Part shown: piece after piece, positions 9,359 through 17,729 of the stretch
How positions within the stretch are numbered: position 1 is the stretch's first letter
How the letters are laid out: the number at the start of each line of letters is the position of its first letter
Source: Verrucomicrobiaceae bacterium
Lineage (GTDB): Bacteria > Verrucomicrobiota > Verrucomicrobiia > Verrucomicrobiales > Verrucomicrobiaceae
Assembly: GCA_016713035.1 (NCBI GenBank)
Contig: JADJPW010000001.1
Coordinates: forward strand, 558,001-622,000
Length of the DNA stretch: 64,000 bases
Reading direction: 5' to 3'
Made by a program: the position numbers and the translations under genes
Notes under the pieces: generated by a model
Told to the model about the DNA's origin: nothing
The model's input: only the letters and a program-made list of their open reading frames with translations
The model's database searches: none

Positions 9359-10819
9359 TCAGATGGCGAAGTCCTCGGGCTTGAAGATGTATTTGGAGCC
9401 GGTTTTGGCGGCTTCGTAGGCTTTGAGGACGGTGACGCAGGAGCGGTAGGCCATATCGACCGGGCAGGTGACATGGGCGGGGTTTTTGGCCTGCACGGCT
9501 TCGATGAAGTTGTTGATGTGATGGCCGTGGGATTTGAACTTCATCTTTCCAGCGAGTTCCCACTGGGAGAGTGCCTTGCTCTCGCGGGCGTCGGCGAGGC
9601 TGACGGCACCGTAGGACGGGGGCTTGGGCTTTTCCCAGTCACGTGGGTGCTCCCAGAATTTGTTTTTGGCCTTTTCCTGCGCTTTGAAGATGGGCGCATC
9701 GGCCTGAAGGGCGATGTCGTCCAAGTTGGCACCGGGTTCGGCGTAGAGCTGGTTGCCGTTGGTTTCGAGTTCGGAGATGATGGCGGTGCCCTGGATACCC
9801 ATGTGCTTTTCATAGGCCCCCTGGGAGCCGGTGGTGGTCAGCACCTGGTAGTAGGCGCGGAGGAGGCCCATTTTGGTCTGGAACTCATAGAGGCACATCA
9901 TGTTGTCCGGCAGTTCGTACTGCGGGCGGCCATCCTTGCCGTCGTAGTAGTCCACACCGCCAGTGGCGATGACGGAGACGGGGGTGGCTTCGTACATCCA
10001 GTTGAACATGTCGATCTGGTGGGCTCCGAGGTCGGAGAGAGGGCCTCCGCCGTATTTGGCGAAGAAGCGCCAGTTACGGTACTCAAAGAAGTTGTTGTAA
10101 CCGTGCTTGCTGAGCACGCCCTGGTCGATGTCGTAGTTTTTGACCGGGGCGAGGGGTGTGGAGCCGGAGACGCCGCGGTTCCACTGGGCGTAGCAGTGAG
10201 TGACACGACCGAGGAGGCCCTTTTTGATGATGTTTTCCCGCAGATTGATGTAGCGGGGGCTGCTGTGGCGCTGGTGGCCGATCTGGAAGACCTGACCGCC
10301 GAATTCTTTGCCTGCTTTGGCCATGTCGAGTGCGCCTTCGATGCTGTTGGACATCATTTTCTCGCAATAGACCTGTTTGCCTTTGGAGAGGCAGAGGCGG
10401 GAGATGGGCGCGTGCAGGAAGTCCGGCGTGGCGATGAAAACAGCCTCGATGTCGGTCTGCTTGGTGAGCATTTCCTCGACGTCTTCGTAGATCTGGATCT
10501 GCCCATCGACCTGATGTTTGTTTTCGGTGAGGAAGCCACCGCGAGTTTGGGCGATGGAGTACTTCCAAATGTCGCACATGGCGACCCACTGGATGCCGGG
10601 GACGTCTTTGGAGGCGATTCGCAGCGCCTTACCTTGAGCTCCGCAGCCGATGAGGGCGCACTTGATGGTGCGGCCTGCGGCGGTCTGCTGGGCGATGGCG
10701 GTCTTGCTGGTGACGAGATGGACGGCGCTGCCTGTGAGCGCGGCGGTGCGGATGAAGCCGCGGCGATCAAGGTAGCGGGAAAGGGGGGCGGGCGTGGTAT
10801 TCATGCTTGTGAGGGTCAC
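9359..10819 (-). CDS. Gfo/Idh/MocA-family oxidoreductase, Tat-exported
   Basis: This 486-residue protein begins with a twin-arginine signal (DRRGFIRTAALTGSAVHLV). The NAD(P)-binding Rossmann motif IKCALIGCGAQGKALRIA follows. The usual CEK-type motif appears as KQVYCEKMMSNSIEGA near residue 140. The second domain carries GGGPLSDLGAHQIDMFNW, with the conserved Asp and His of this family. Family members oxidise or reduce sugars and cyclitols. The Tat-exported form is frequent in Verrucomicrobiota and Planctomycetota, probably acting on sugars outside the cytoplasm with prebound cofactor. A DoxX-like gene lies upstream on the same strand. Confidence 0.9.
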   Translation of the reverse strand: MTLTSMNTTPAPLSRYLDRRGFIRTAALTGSAVHLVTSKTAIAQQTAAGRTIKCALIGCGAQGKALRIASKDVPGIQWVAMCDIWKYSIAQTRGGFLTENKHQVDGQIQIYEDVEEMLTKQTDIEAVFIATPDFLHAPISRLCLSKGKQVYCEKMMSNSIEGALDMAKAGKEFGGQVFQIGHQRHSSPRYINLRENIIKKGLLGRVTHCYAQWNRGVSGSTPLAPVKNYDIDQGVLSKHGYNNFFEYRNWRFFAKYGGGPLSDLGAHQIDMFNWMYEATPVSVIATGGVDYYDGKDGRPQYELPDNMMCLYEFQTKMGLLRAYYQVLTTTGSQGAYEKHMGIQGTAIISELETNGNQLYAEPGANLDDIALQADAPIFKAQEKAKNKFWEHPRDWEKPKPPSYGAVSLADARESKALSQWELAGKMKFKSHGHHINNFIEAVQAKNPAHVTCPVDMAYRSCVTVLKAYEAAKTGSKYIFKPEDFAI

Positions 10820-10862
10820 GAGAGAATGGGCGGGCGAAAAAAGGGTGACAGCGAAGGGCGGA

Positions 10863-11363
10863 TTACTCCGCGCATGCTGCTTTCTTCTTGCCGCGTAGGA
10901 TGCCGTCGAGGGAGAATTTCTTGGCGTGGGCCGTCATGAGCGCCAAAGCGGTCAGACCGATGGAAAGGCCGATGTTGGTGACCATTTCATTGTCATCTGG
11001 CAGTGCGGAGAGACCAAAGCCCAGCATGAGGAAGACCAGACCAGCAGCGAGGAGACCCAGCTCGGCGAAAAGGCCGACGATGACCCACAGGCCGACGGGC
11101 AGGAGGATGTAGCCGATCACGGAGGCAAAGGATTGGCACATGGACTCCGGGAGGAAGGAGTTTTCAGTCATCAGCTTGGCGATGGGGGCGGACTTTTTCT
11201 CGTAGTTTTCCAGCGCAAAGGTGGTCGTCGGGCCGTTGCCCCAGCGGAACTTGTCCAGTCCAGCCATGAAAAGACGCAGACCGACCCAGAGACGCAGCAG
11301 GAGGTGGGCGTAAGCTGGAGCGAGATTGGAGCAGCATTTGTGAGCGTGGGAGCCTTCAGACAT
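10863..11363 (-). CDS. DoxX-like integral membrane protein
   Basis: This 166-residue protein has four likely membrane segments: LLLRLWVGLRLFMAGLDKF, VIGYILLPVGLWVIVGLF, LGLLAAGLVFLMLGFGLSA and a segment around NIGLSIGLTALALMTA. The first segment with a conserved basic and glycine pattern (R-L-x-x-G-x-x-x-F-x-x-x-G-x-D-K) fits the DoxX/DoxD family, small quinone- or redox-associated proteins. Cys residues occur only near the two ends. It is followed on the same strand by the Tat-exported oxidoreductase, so the two may form an operon. Confidence 0.7.
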   Translation of the reverse strand: MSEGSHAHKCCSNLAPAYAHLLLRLWVGLRLFMAGLDKFRWGNGPTTTFALENYEKKSAPIAKLMTENSFLPESMCQSFASVIGYILLPVGLWVIVGLFAELGLLAAGLVFLMLGFGLSALPDDNEMVTNIGLSIGLTALALMTAHAKKFSLDGILRGKKKAACAE

Positions 11364-11496
11364 GATGGTGGACGGGGTTAGGTGAGGTTGGGGGCCGAAA
11401 TGAACGGGCGAGGGGCGCGGATTCTGGCGGGTGATAGGGGGGAAATCCAGCAGAAAGTCGTAAGTTGGCAGGGGCTTCCTTTCCTATCTTTTCAGA

Positions 11497-11724
11497 TTAA
11501 TGGCACCCGCAGCCACTACCGCAGCCACCACCACCACGTGGGGCGGGTGAGCTGCTAGTCCCACCGCCCATCATACCCGTGCCACCAATGGGGACACGGC
11601 GGACGGGGGTGCCATTGTCCGGGTGGTGCGTGAAGGGGGCGTCTTTCATGCTCTGACGCACTTCGAAGCGCTTGGGGGCTTCGCCTTCAGTTTGGGGGAT
11701 GGTTTCGTAGATGTAGGTTGGCAT
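11497..11724 (-). CDS. FmdB-like small protein with unusual Cys-rich tail
   Basis: This 75-residue protein starts MPTYIYETI, like the MPTYEYxCxxC start of FmdB zinc-ribbon regulators. The two CxxC pairs of FmdB are absent from the N-terminal half. Instead the C-terminus ends with a Gly-rich stretch and CGSGCGCH, which could bind a metal. The residues VRQSMKDAPF match the usual FmdB core (E..Q.M.D.P...C). I infer a diverged FmdB-family protein. Its function is unknown. Confidence 0.6.
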   Translation of the reverse strand: MPTYIYETIPQTEGEAPKRFEVRQSMKDAPFTHHPDNGTPVRRVPIGGTGMMGGGTSSSPAPRGGGGCGSGCGCH

Positions 11725-11877
11725 TGGAGTGGATGATGTCGGATTTACTGATTGTAAGAACGGTTTTCGTCAATGCGGTAGATGCATGCTGGCTTGGGAT
11801 CTTTCTCCATGTCCGGTGCCTGATATGGCTCTTGCGGCATGGCGGGTTTGTCGGTATGCGGTGCGGCCTCTTCCACT

Positions 11878-12900
11878 ATGAAATCCTCCTGGACTCTACG
11901 ACTCGTTCGGGCCGTGTTTTTTTCTCTCTCGGTCTTTGTCGGCATGGCCGCGACACTGAGTTTTGGGCAACCAGCTTGGCTAGGTGCACTGTTGGGAGTC
12001 GGGTATTGGGGGGTGCTGCTCACTCTAGATCATGTGCTGAATCGCTCCACACTGCGGGAGTTCTCCAATGCCACCATCGGGCTGGCCATCGGGTTGCTCT
12101 GCGCTTGGTTGGTCACTCGTGTGGATATTTTCGAGCTCGATTACATCAAGAGCCAGGAATACTCCGTAGCTACGCGCAGCATCTTCGGCTTCTGTATTTA
12201 TGGAGTCCTCTCTTATCTAGGCATCACCTTTGCCCTGCGCAGTGACCGGGAGAATTTCGCCTTTCTGATCCCTTTTGTGCGCTTTCGCCGTGAGGCCTCC
12301 GAGGGCGAGCCGGTGGTGCTGGATGTCGGCACCTCGTATGATTCACGGGTGCCGCGTCTGTTTGAGACGGGTTTTCTGAATGGCACGGCCGTGGTGCCGC
12401 GCTTCGTGCTGGATGAGCTCCAGCGCATGGCGGACTCCACGGACGCCGCGCTCGCTGCACGGGGCAAACGCGGCCTGGAGCAAATGGAGAAGCTCCGTGG
12501 CATCAAGGACATGCGCGTGACCATCCATGAGGACGCGGGTGATGCCAAAATGAGTGCCGATGCACGGCTCGTCGCCCTCACCCGCGAGGTGAATGCCCGG
12601 CTACTCACGCATGATGAGAGTCTGGCACGCGTGGCACGCCTGCGCGGCATCACTGTGCTGAGCCTGCCCGAGCTAGCATCCGCACTCGTCGTCGAGACTG
12701 CGGCGGGCGATGAATTCAGCATCACCCTGACGAAGCCGGGCAAAGAAAAGCATCAAGCCATCGGCTACCTGGAAAATGGCACCATGATCGTGGTGAATCA
12801 CTCTGCGCAGCTCATCGGCCAAACGGTCGCGGTCATCGTCTGCGGTGCCCACATGACTAGCGCGGGCAAATTGGTCTTTGCAGAGCTCAAGCAGGCCTGA
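11878..12900 (+). CDS. Membrane-anchored PIN-TRAM domain protein (YacL-like)
   Basis: The protein is about 340 residues. Four hydrophobic segments occupy the first ~125 residues, up to IFGFCIYGVLSYLGITFAL. The PIN nuclease domain follows: VVLDVGTSYDSRV, VVPRFVLDELQRMAD, DARLVALTREVNARLLTHDE and GITVLSLPELA. A C-terminal TRAM-like RNA-binding beta domain (GYLENGTMIVVNHSAQLIGQ) ends the protein. This matches the YacL/PIN-TRAM family. PIN proteins usually cut RNA, but this family's target is not settled. I chose ATG 11878 (MKSSWTLRLV) over an earlier in-frame ATG at 11839 because the hydrophobic segment follows it directly. Confidence 0.87.
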   Translation: MKSSWTLRLVRAVFFSLSVFVGMAATLSFGQPAWLGALLGVGYWGVLLTLDHVLNRSTLREFSNATIGLAIGLLCAWLVTRVDIFELDYIKSQEYSVATRSIFGFCIYGVLSYLGITFALRSDRENFAFLIPFVRFRREASEGEPVVLDVGTSYDSRVPRLFETGFLNGTAVVPRFVLDELQRMADSTDAALAARGKRGLEQMEKLRGIKDMRVTIHEDAGDAKMSADARLVALTREVNARLLTHDESLARVARLRGITVLSLPELASALVVETAAGDEFSITLTKPGKEKHQAIGYLENGTMIVVNHSAQLIGQTVAVIVCGAHMTSAGKLVFAELKQA

Positions 12901-12908
12901 AGCGGCCA

Positions 12909-13538
12909 TCACCGCGATTCATTGTCCGCCACGCGGTGTCCGCCTAGTTGACCGATCACAGCTTCGGCGCAGCTCAGGAAGTCATTTTGCTCCACACGGC
13001 AGTTTTTGGAGTCTTTGAGCTGCACCGCCGCCTGCATCCGAGCGATGAAGAGATGCCGCACCTGCACCTCACGGCATTTTTCCAGCAGGATGCCGCTGCT
13101 GCCACCGCCATCACGCAGCGTGCAGTCCTGGATCTGGGACTCCGCAGCGTTCTTCAGTGTGATGCAGGCGGCGCTTTGATTCGGAAAAAAGCAGCGCTCC
13201 ACACGCAGTCCGGTCACATCATCCGCCACCAGAGCGGTGGTGCCGCCCTCGATGGTCAATTTACGGATGAGCACGGACTCACACTTCCCGTGCAGCTCAA
13301 AGGCGGTGGTTTTGGGCAAGAGGATGGTGGTATCGGCATCCAGTCCGGCGATGAGCAGCTTATGCGCATCACGGATCACCAGCGGCTTCTCCAATTCATG
13401 CCGCCCAGGCGGGATCACCACCTCACTGCCCTTTTCGGACTTCAACGCCTCATCCAGAAAGCGCTGAAGCTCCGCCGAGCTCAGCGCATGCGCCGAGCTC
13501 AGAGCGAAAAGGGACATCAATAGGCAACGCAGCATCAT
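12909..13538 (-). CDS. Secreted right-handed beta-helix protein
   Basis: After a signal peptide (MMLRCLLMSLFALSSAHA) the protein has repeated short strands: VVIPPGRHELEKPLVIRDAH, LLIAGLDADTTIL, SVLIRKLTIEGGTTALVADD, LRVERCFF, SQIQDCTLRDGG and VRHLFIARMQAAVQLKDSKN. This is the pattern of parallel beta-helix (pectate-lyase-like) domains. No polysaccharide-lyase catalytic residues are identifiable. Starts at 13553 or 13622 are also possible. I prefer 13538 because the signal peptide begins there. It is divergent from the sulfatase gene starting 13635. Confidence 0.72.
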   Translation of the reverse strand: MMLRCLLMSLFALSSAHALSSAELQRFLDEALKSEKGSEVVIPPGRHELEKPLVIRDAHKLLIAGLDADTTILLPKTTAFELHGKCESVLIRKLTIEGGTTALVADDVTGLRVERCFFPNQSAACITLKNAAESQIQDCTLRDGGGSSGILLEKCREVQVRHLFIARMQAAVQLKDSKNCRVEQNDFLSCAEAVIGQLGGHRVADNESR

Positions 13539-13634
13539 CCGTGGCAGATACATGGAAAAACAGCCCACGACCAGCCGCTCTTCCATCCCAGTGAAAAGAA
13601 ACTGCCCTGCCCTTCCGTTCACGCCATCACCTTT

Positions 13635-14945
13635 ATGAAGTCCATTCTCCTGCTCCTCGCACTCACACTCACCGCGACGCTCCTACCGGCTGCGGATGCA
13701 CCGCCCAACATCGTCATGGTCATCTCTGACGATCATCTATGGAGCGATTACGGCTTCATGGGGCATCCCACGGTGCAGACGCCACACCTGGACCGACTCG
13801 CCGCCGAGAGCCTGACCTTCAAGCGTGGCTACGTCACGAGCAGCCTTTGCTGCCCCAGCCTCGCCACCATCATCACTGGCCAGTATCCGCATCAGCACCT
13901 CGTCACTAGCAACGATCCGCCGCTGGTGCCCGGAGAGGGCAAGGGCAAAGCGAAGAAGAAAAAAGGCCCGCAAGCCGCCAATCCCGCCTTTGAGGCCGGA
14001 CGGGAAAAAATGAGCCAATTCCTCGAAGCCGCAGGCACCCTGCCCTCCCAGCTCAAAGAAAAAGGCTACCTCAGCCTCCAGACAGGCAAATGGTGGCAAA
14101 AGCACTACTCACGCGGTGGCTTCACCCACGGCATGACCGAGGGCGGACGCCATGGAGACAAGGGACTCGACATCGGCCGCAAGACCATGCAGCCCATCTA
14201 TGACTTCATCGGCGAGGCAAAGAAGCAGCAAAAGCCCTTCCTCGTCTGGTATGCGCCCATGATGCCGCATGATCCACACACGCCACCAGACCGCCTGCTC
14301 GCGAAATACAAAGACAAAGTCCCCAACCTCCACGTCGCTAAATACTACGCCATGGTCGAGTGGTTTGATGAAACCTGCGGCGAGCTCGTGAAGCACATCG
14401 ACGACCAGGGCCTCAAAGAGAACACCATCATCGTCTATGTCACCGACAACGGCTGGATCACCAATCCACAGACAGGCCGCTACGCCGATAAATCCAAGCA
14501 AAGCCAATACGACGGCGGCCTGCGCACCCCCATCATGATCCGCTGGCCCAGCAAAGTGAAGCCCCGCATGCACGATGGCCTCGCTCAGAGCATCGACCTC
14601 GCCCCCACGCTGCTCAAAGCCGCCGGACTCGCTCCTACAGCTAAAATGCACGGCATCGACCTCCTCGATGACGCGGCGGTCACAGGTCGCCGCGCCATTT
14701 TCGGCGAGTGCTTCACGCACAACTACATCAGCATGGAAAACCCCGCCCAGAGCAGCCTACGCTGGCGCTGGATCATCGACGGCCATGACAAGCTGATCAT
14801 CCCAAACATCGCCAACCAGCCCAAAGACATCCCCGAGCTCTACGACCTCAACGCCGATCCCACCGAGGAAAAAAACCTCGCTCAAGAGCAGCGTGATAAA
14901 GTACTGCGCCTCGCCGAAAAGCTCGACGCATGGTGGACGCCATAG
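13635..14945 (+). CDS. Secreted sulfatase-family protein with altered active-site motif
   Basis: This 436-residue protein has a signal peptide (MKSILLLLALTLTATLLPAA) and the arylsulfatase fold: IVMVISDDHLW with metal-binding Asp pair, HPTVQTPHLDRLAAE, YAPMMPHDPH and VYVTDNG. The formylglycine motif should read C-x-P-S-R, but here it is LCCPSLATIITG, with Leu in place of the essential Arg. A single base change (CGC to CTC) would explain it. Sulfatases remove sulfate from polysaccharides outside the cytoplasm. This one may be inactive or act differently. No partner sulfatase gene is adjacent. Confidence 0.88.
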   Translation: MKSILLLLALTLTATLLPAADAPPNIVMVISDDHLWSDYGFMGHPTVQTPHLDRLAAESLTFKRGYVTSSLCCPSLATIITGQYPHQHLVTSNDPPLVPGEGKGKAKKKKGPQAANPAFEAGREKMSQFLEAAGTLPSQLKEKGYLSLQTGKWWQKHYSRGGFTHGMTEGGRHGDKGLDIGRKTMQPIYDFIGEAKKQQKPFLVWYAPMMPHDPHTPPDRLLAKYKDKVPNLHVAKYYAMVEWFDETCGELVKHIDDQGLKENTIIVYVTDNGWITNPQTGRYADKSKQSQYDGGLRTPIMIRWPSKVKPRMHDGLAQSIDLAPTLLKAAGLAPTAKMHGIDLLDDAAVTGRRAIFGECFTHNYISMENPAQSSLRWRWIIDGHDKLIIPNIANQPKDIPELYDLNADPTEEKNLAQEQRDKVLRLAEKLDAWWTP

Positions 14946-15002
14946 TTTGTCAGGAGCAACCGAACTTGGCTGCTGTAAGGACGCGAAAGTAACCTCAAGG
15001 TT

Positions 15003-15080
15003 GTATCCACAGATTACGCAGATTTCACAGATGAAATCCCATCTGCGTAATCTGAGAAATCTGTGGATAAAAATTCAAGT
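15003..15080. repeat. Dispersed 78-bp palindromic repeat, copy 1
   Basis: This element matches 32267-32344 at 73 of 78 positions. It is itself an imperfect palindrome, starting GTATCCACAGATTACGCAGA and ending in GTGGATAAAAATTCAAGT. The right end contains TGTGGATAA at 15062-15070, the reverse complement of the DnaA-box consensus TTATCCACA. It lies between the convergent sulfatase and dapB genes, where it could also act in transcription termination. Confidence 0.85.
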
Positions 15081-15107
15081 CAGCCAGGAGCTTGGGTGCC
15101 ACGGCAC

Positions 15108-15839
15108 TCACTTCAGCCCCAGCACGTCCTGCATGCTGTAGAGGCCTGGTTTTTGCCCATCCAGCCACACAGCCGCACGCACGGCACCATTGGCAAAGGT
15201 ATCGCGTGAGCTGGCTTTGTGCGTCAGCTCCACTCGCTCGCCTGTATTGGCAAAAATCACGGTGTGATCACCCACCACGTCCCCGCCACGGATGGCGTGC
15301 ACGCCGATTTCCTTCGGTGTACGGGCTCCCACATCGCCGAATCGGCCATGGCGGCAGTCTTCATCATATTGCAGGCCACGCACATCCATCAGCACCTCCA
15401 CCAGCGTCCGCGCGGTGCCACTGGGAGAGTCCTTTTTCATGCGGTGATGCATCTCCACCACTTCCAGGTCAAAATCCGGCCCCAGCAGCTCACAGGCCTT
15501 CCGCGTGAGCCAGAAGAGCGTGTTTACACCCACGCTGTAATTCGATGCGAAGACGATGGGCAGCTTTGCCGATGCCTCACGGATCGCTGCGAGCTGCGCA
15601 TTCGTATGGCCCGTGGTGCCGATGACCAGGCGCTTATTCTGCCGCAGGCACTCGCCCAGCAGCTCATCACAAAAATGGTGGGAGGTGAAGTCGATCACCG
15701 TATCGCATTTCGCCAAGGCATCTGGCAACGAATCCCCGAGGTCGATCGCGGCATTCACAGGGACATTTTGAGAATCAGCCGCGCGGATCAGCGCCTGACC
15801 CATGCGGCCATTGCAGCCAGTGATGAGGAGTGTGGGCAT
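15108..15839 (-). CDS. dapB: 4-Hydroxy-tetrahydrodipicolinate reductase
   Basis: DapB catalyses an NAD(P)H-dependent step in lysine and meso-diaminopimelate synthesis. The 243-residue protein has the nucleotide-binding LLITGCNGRMGQAL at its N-terminus. VIGTTGH follows, then the substrate motif MHHRMKKDSPSGTA with the catalytic His pair and Lys. The C-terminal VELTHKASSRDTFANGAVRA is also typical. The length is normal for the family. A DUF971 gene lies upstream on the same strand. Confidence 0.95.
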   Translation of the reverse strand: MPTLLITGCNGRMGQALIRAADSQNVPVNAAIDLGDSLPDALAKCDTVIDFTSHHFCDELLGECLRQNKRLVIGTTGHTNAQLAAIREASAKLPIVFASNYSVGVNTLFWLTRKACELLGPDFDLEVVEMHHRMKKDSPSGTARTLVEVLMDVRGLQYDEDCRHGRFGDVGARTPKEIGVHAIRGGDVVGDHTVIFANTGERVELTHKASSRDTFANGAVRAAVWLDGQKPGLYSMQDVLGLK

Positions 15840-15870
15840 AGTAGTAGAAGAATGAGGAGTGAAAAAACGA

Positions 15871-16164
15871 TCAGGTCAAAGCACGCAAGTAATCGAAGGT
15901 GTAGAGCCCCGTATTATGCCCATCGCTGAAATCGAACTGAATGGCATAGCCACCGATCATGCGCCAATCACGCACCATGACGCCGGGGAAGTGCTTCTGA
16001 TCCGTGCCACCGATCTGGCGACCCAGCAGATCACGCTCCCCCGTATTCTCTGCACTCGGGGAGGCCGCACGGAGGCTCTCCATCGGGATGAACTGCTCTG
16101 CGCCATCGCTCCAAGCGAGAGCGACTTCAGAGCCGATGAGTTCGATGCGTGTAGGTGCCAACAT
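15871..16164 (-). CDS. DUF971 domain protein
   Basis: About 97 residues: PTRIELIGSEVALAWSDGAE, then an insert, then MVRDWRMIGGYAIQFDFSDGHNTGLYTFDYLRAL. This is the DUF971 fold (gamma-butyrobetaine hydroxylase N-terminal-like), found in small proteins linked to iron-sulfur or cofactor biology in other bacteria. The last motif (G-x-Y-A-I-x-F-x-F-x-D-G-H-x-x-G-x-Y-x-x-x-L) is diagnostic. I chose the start at 16164 (MLAPTRIEL). An earlier Met at 16200 adds a non-conserved leader. It sits just upstream of dapB. Confidence 0.8.
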   Translation of the reverse strand: MLAPTRIELIGSEVALAWSDGAEQFIPMESLRAASPSAENTGERDLLGRQIGGTDQKHFPGVMVRDWRMIGGYAIQFDFSDGHNTGLYTFDYLRALT

Positions 16165-16251
16165 AAAAGAGGGGGCGGATAGGAAACCAGAATGCAGCAT
16201 TGCGCAATGATCCCCTGCTCCCAGCAGCGCTAAATCATGCCGGGATGAACC

Positions 16252-16292
16252 AAAAAAGAGAGGGCACCGGGGTATCTCCCCCCGGTGCCCTC
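16252..16292 (-). terminator. Rho-independent terminator of rnpB
   Basis: On the minus strand, a 13-bp perfect stem (GAGGGCACCGGGG against CCCCGGTGCCCTC; arms at 16260-16272 and 16280-16292) with a 7-base loop is followed closely by T6 (16252-16257). It starts four bases after the RNase P RNA P1 helix. Confidence 0.9.
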
Positions 16293-16295
16293 ATT

Positions 16296-16722
16296 GGCGG
16301 ACCAGCCCTCATAAGCCGGATTCTGTATCGCGGGGCCTCGCGGCACCGCGCTATGATCATTTATCTGTCAGACCGGTTGCCCGGCCCGCCCCGCCTCACG
16401 GCGACAGCGCGACTAGTACCCGGAGCTATCCATCCCTTGCGGGATTTACGGCCAGGCGGGCCATTTCTCCTGTTCTGTCTTGCACCGCATGAGGTTTGTC
16501 GTGCCCCCTTCCTCGCGGTCGGGGCGGTGGGCTCTTACCCGCCTTTTCACCCTTACCCCCACTTGCGCGGGAGGCGGTCTATTTTCTGTGACACTGTCTG
16601 TGAACGAGGCTTGCGCCGCGCCCCCCATGCTTGCGCATGGCATGCTGCCTTGTGGTGTCCGGACTTTCCTCTCGCCCCACATCTCGCGATGCAGGACCAG
16701 CGATCACTCCGGCTGATCCGCC
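16296..16722 (-). ncRNA. rnpB: RNase P RNA (bacterial type A-like)
   Basis: On the minus strand the sequence AGAGGAAAGTCCGGAC (reverse complement near 16656-16671) is the universal 5' core region of RNase P RNA. ACAGAATCCGGCTTATG near the 3' end (about 16309-16325) is the conserved 3' core. The ends pair as a perfect 12-bp P1 helix: GGCGGATCAGCC at 16711-16722 with GGCTGGTCCGCC at 16296-16307. RNase P RNA cleaves the 5' leader of tRNA precursors. Translations of this region on the plus strand are therefore not genes. Ends are set by P1. Confidence 0.95.
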
Positions 16723-16856
16723 ACCAGACTAGGCCCCCAAGCGCATGCTGGCAACACCTCTTCCCCACTCCCCCGAATGTTTCCTCGGCATTCGGTCTTC
16801 GACATTCCGCCAGCATTCGGCATGGATGCGCCTCGTCTATCCTGGTCCGCCCCTAC

Positions 16857-17726
16857 ATGCCCTCCACTCCTACCTCATCTGCCTCCTATGCCCTGCTCGA
16901 TAGCGGCGGCTTTCAGAAACTCGAGCGCTTCGGCCCCGTGGTGCTCTCACGCCCCTGTGCGCAGGCCGTCTGGCAGCCCACCCTGCCAAAGCATGAGTGG
17001 CAGCAGGCCACCGCCACCTTTTTCCGCGATGGCGGCAATCAATGGCGCGGGCGAGATCGCCTGCCGGAATCCTGGAGCATCGACGTCGATGGCAGCCGCT
17101 TTCAGCTCAGCAGCACCGACTTCGGCCACCTGGGCATCTTCCCAGAGCAGCGTGATCAGTGGCTACGCATCCGCGAGGTCTGCACCGCCTACTCCAAGAA
17201 GCACGCCCGCCCTGCCCGCGTGCTCAATCTCTTCGCCTACTCCGGTGGCAGCACCCTCGCCGCCGCACACGCAGGCGCAGAGGTCTGCCATGTCGATGCC
17301 TCCAAGGGCATGGTGGACTGGGCACGCCAAAACGCCGCGCTCAATGCCCTCCAGCAGCACCCCATCCGCTGGATCGTCGATGACGTGACCAAATTCCTCG
17401 AGCGGGAGCTGCGCCGCGAGCGCCGCTATGACCTCATCATCCTCGACCCGCCTAGTTACGGCCGTGGAGCCAAAGGAGAAGTCTTCAAAATCGAAAACGA
17501 CCTCCCACCGCTGCTCGCCCTACTGGCCAAACTACTCTCCGAAGAGCCCCTCGGCGTCCTCCTCTCCTGCCACACCCCCGAGCTGACCCCCATCGCCCTC
17601 CATCACCTCCTGAAGCAGAGCTTCGCCCAAAAAAGCGGCCACCTCGACCACGGCGAAATGCAGCTCCGCGGCGCACCCCACGTCCTCCCCGTCCCCAGCG
17701 GCAGCTTTTGCTGGTGGACGGCCTAG
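16857..17726 (+). CDS. Class I SAM-dependent rRNA methyltransferase (RlmI/RlmK-like)
   Basis: The protein is 289 residues. It has the SAM-binding motif VLNLFAYSGGSTLAAAHAGA, the adjacent VCHVDASKGMVDWARQNAAL, and the N6/C5-type catalytic-region motif DLIILDPPSYGRGAKGE. This fits the COG1092 23S rRNA methyltransferase family, but it lacks the PUA domain of RlmI, so it is a short form. An upstream in-frame extension runs through the antisense of rnpB and is not coding. ATG 16857 is the first start after it. Its stop (17726) is 3 bp from the left end of the IS4-type element. Confidence 0.87.
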   Translation: MPSTPTSSASYALLDSGGFQKLERFGPVVLSRPCAQAVWQPTLPKHEWQQATATFFRDGGNQWRGRDRLPESWSIDVDGSRFQLSSTDFGHLGIFPEQRDQWLRIREVCTAYSKKHARPARVLNLFAYSGGSTLAAAHAGAEVCHVDASKGMVDWARQNAALNALQQHPIRWIVDDVTKFLERELRRERRYDLIILDPPSYGRGAKGEVFKIENDLPPLLALLAKLLSEEPLGVLLSCHTPELTPIALHHLLKQSFAQKSGHLDHGEMQLRGAPHVLPVPSGSFCWWTA

Positions 17727-17729
17727 ACC

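Noticed and set aside
9473..10939. Long plus-strand open frame (488 codons)
   Set aside because: It is antisense to the Tat-exported oxidoreductase, which has clear motifs; such long antisense frames are common in GC-rich coding DNA.
16200..16856. N-terminal extension of the methyltransferase frame across rnpB
   Set aside because: It is the antisense of RNase P RNA, with no protein similarity. The methyltransferase starts at 16857.
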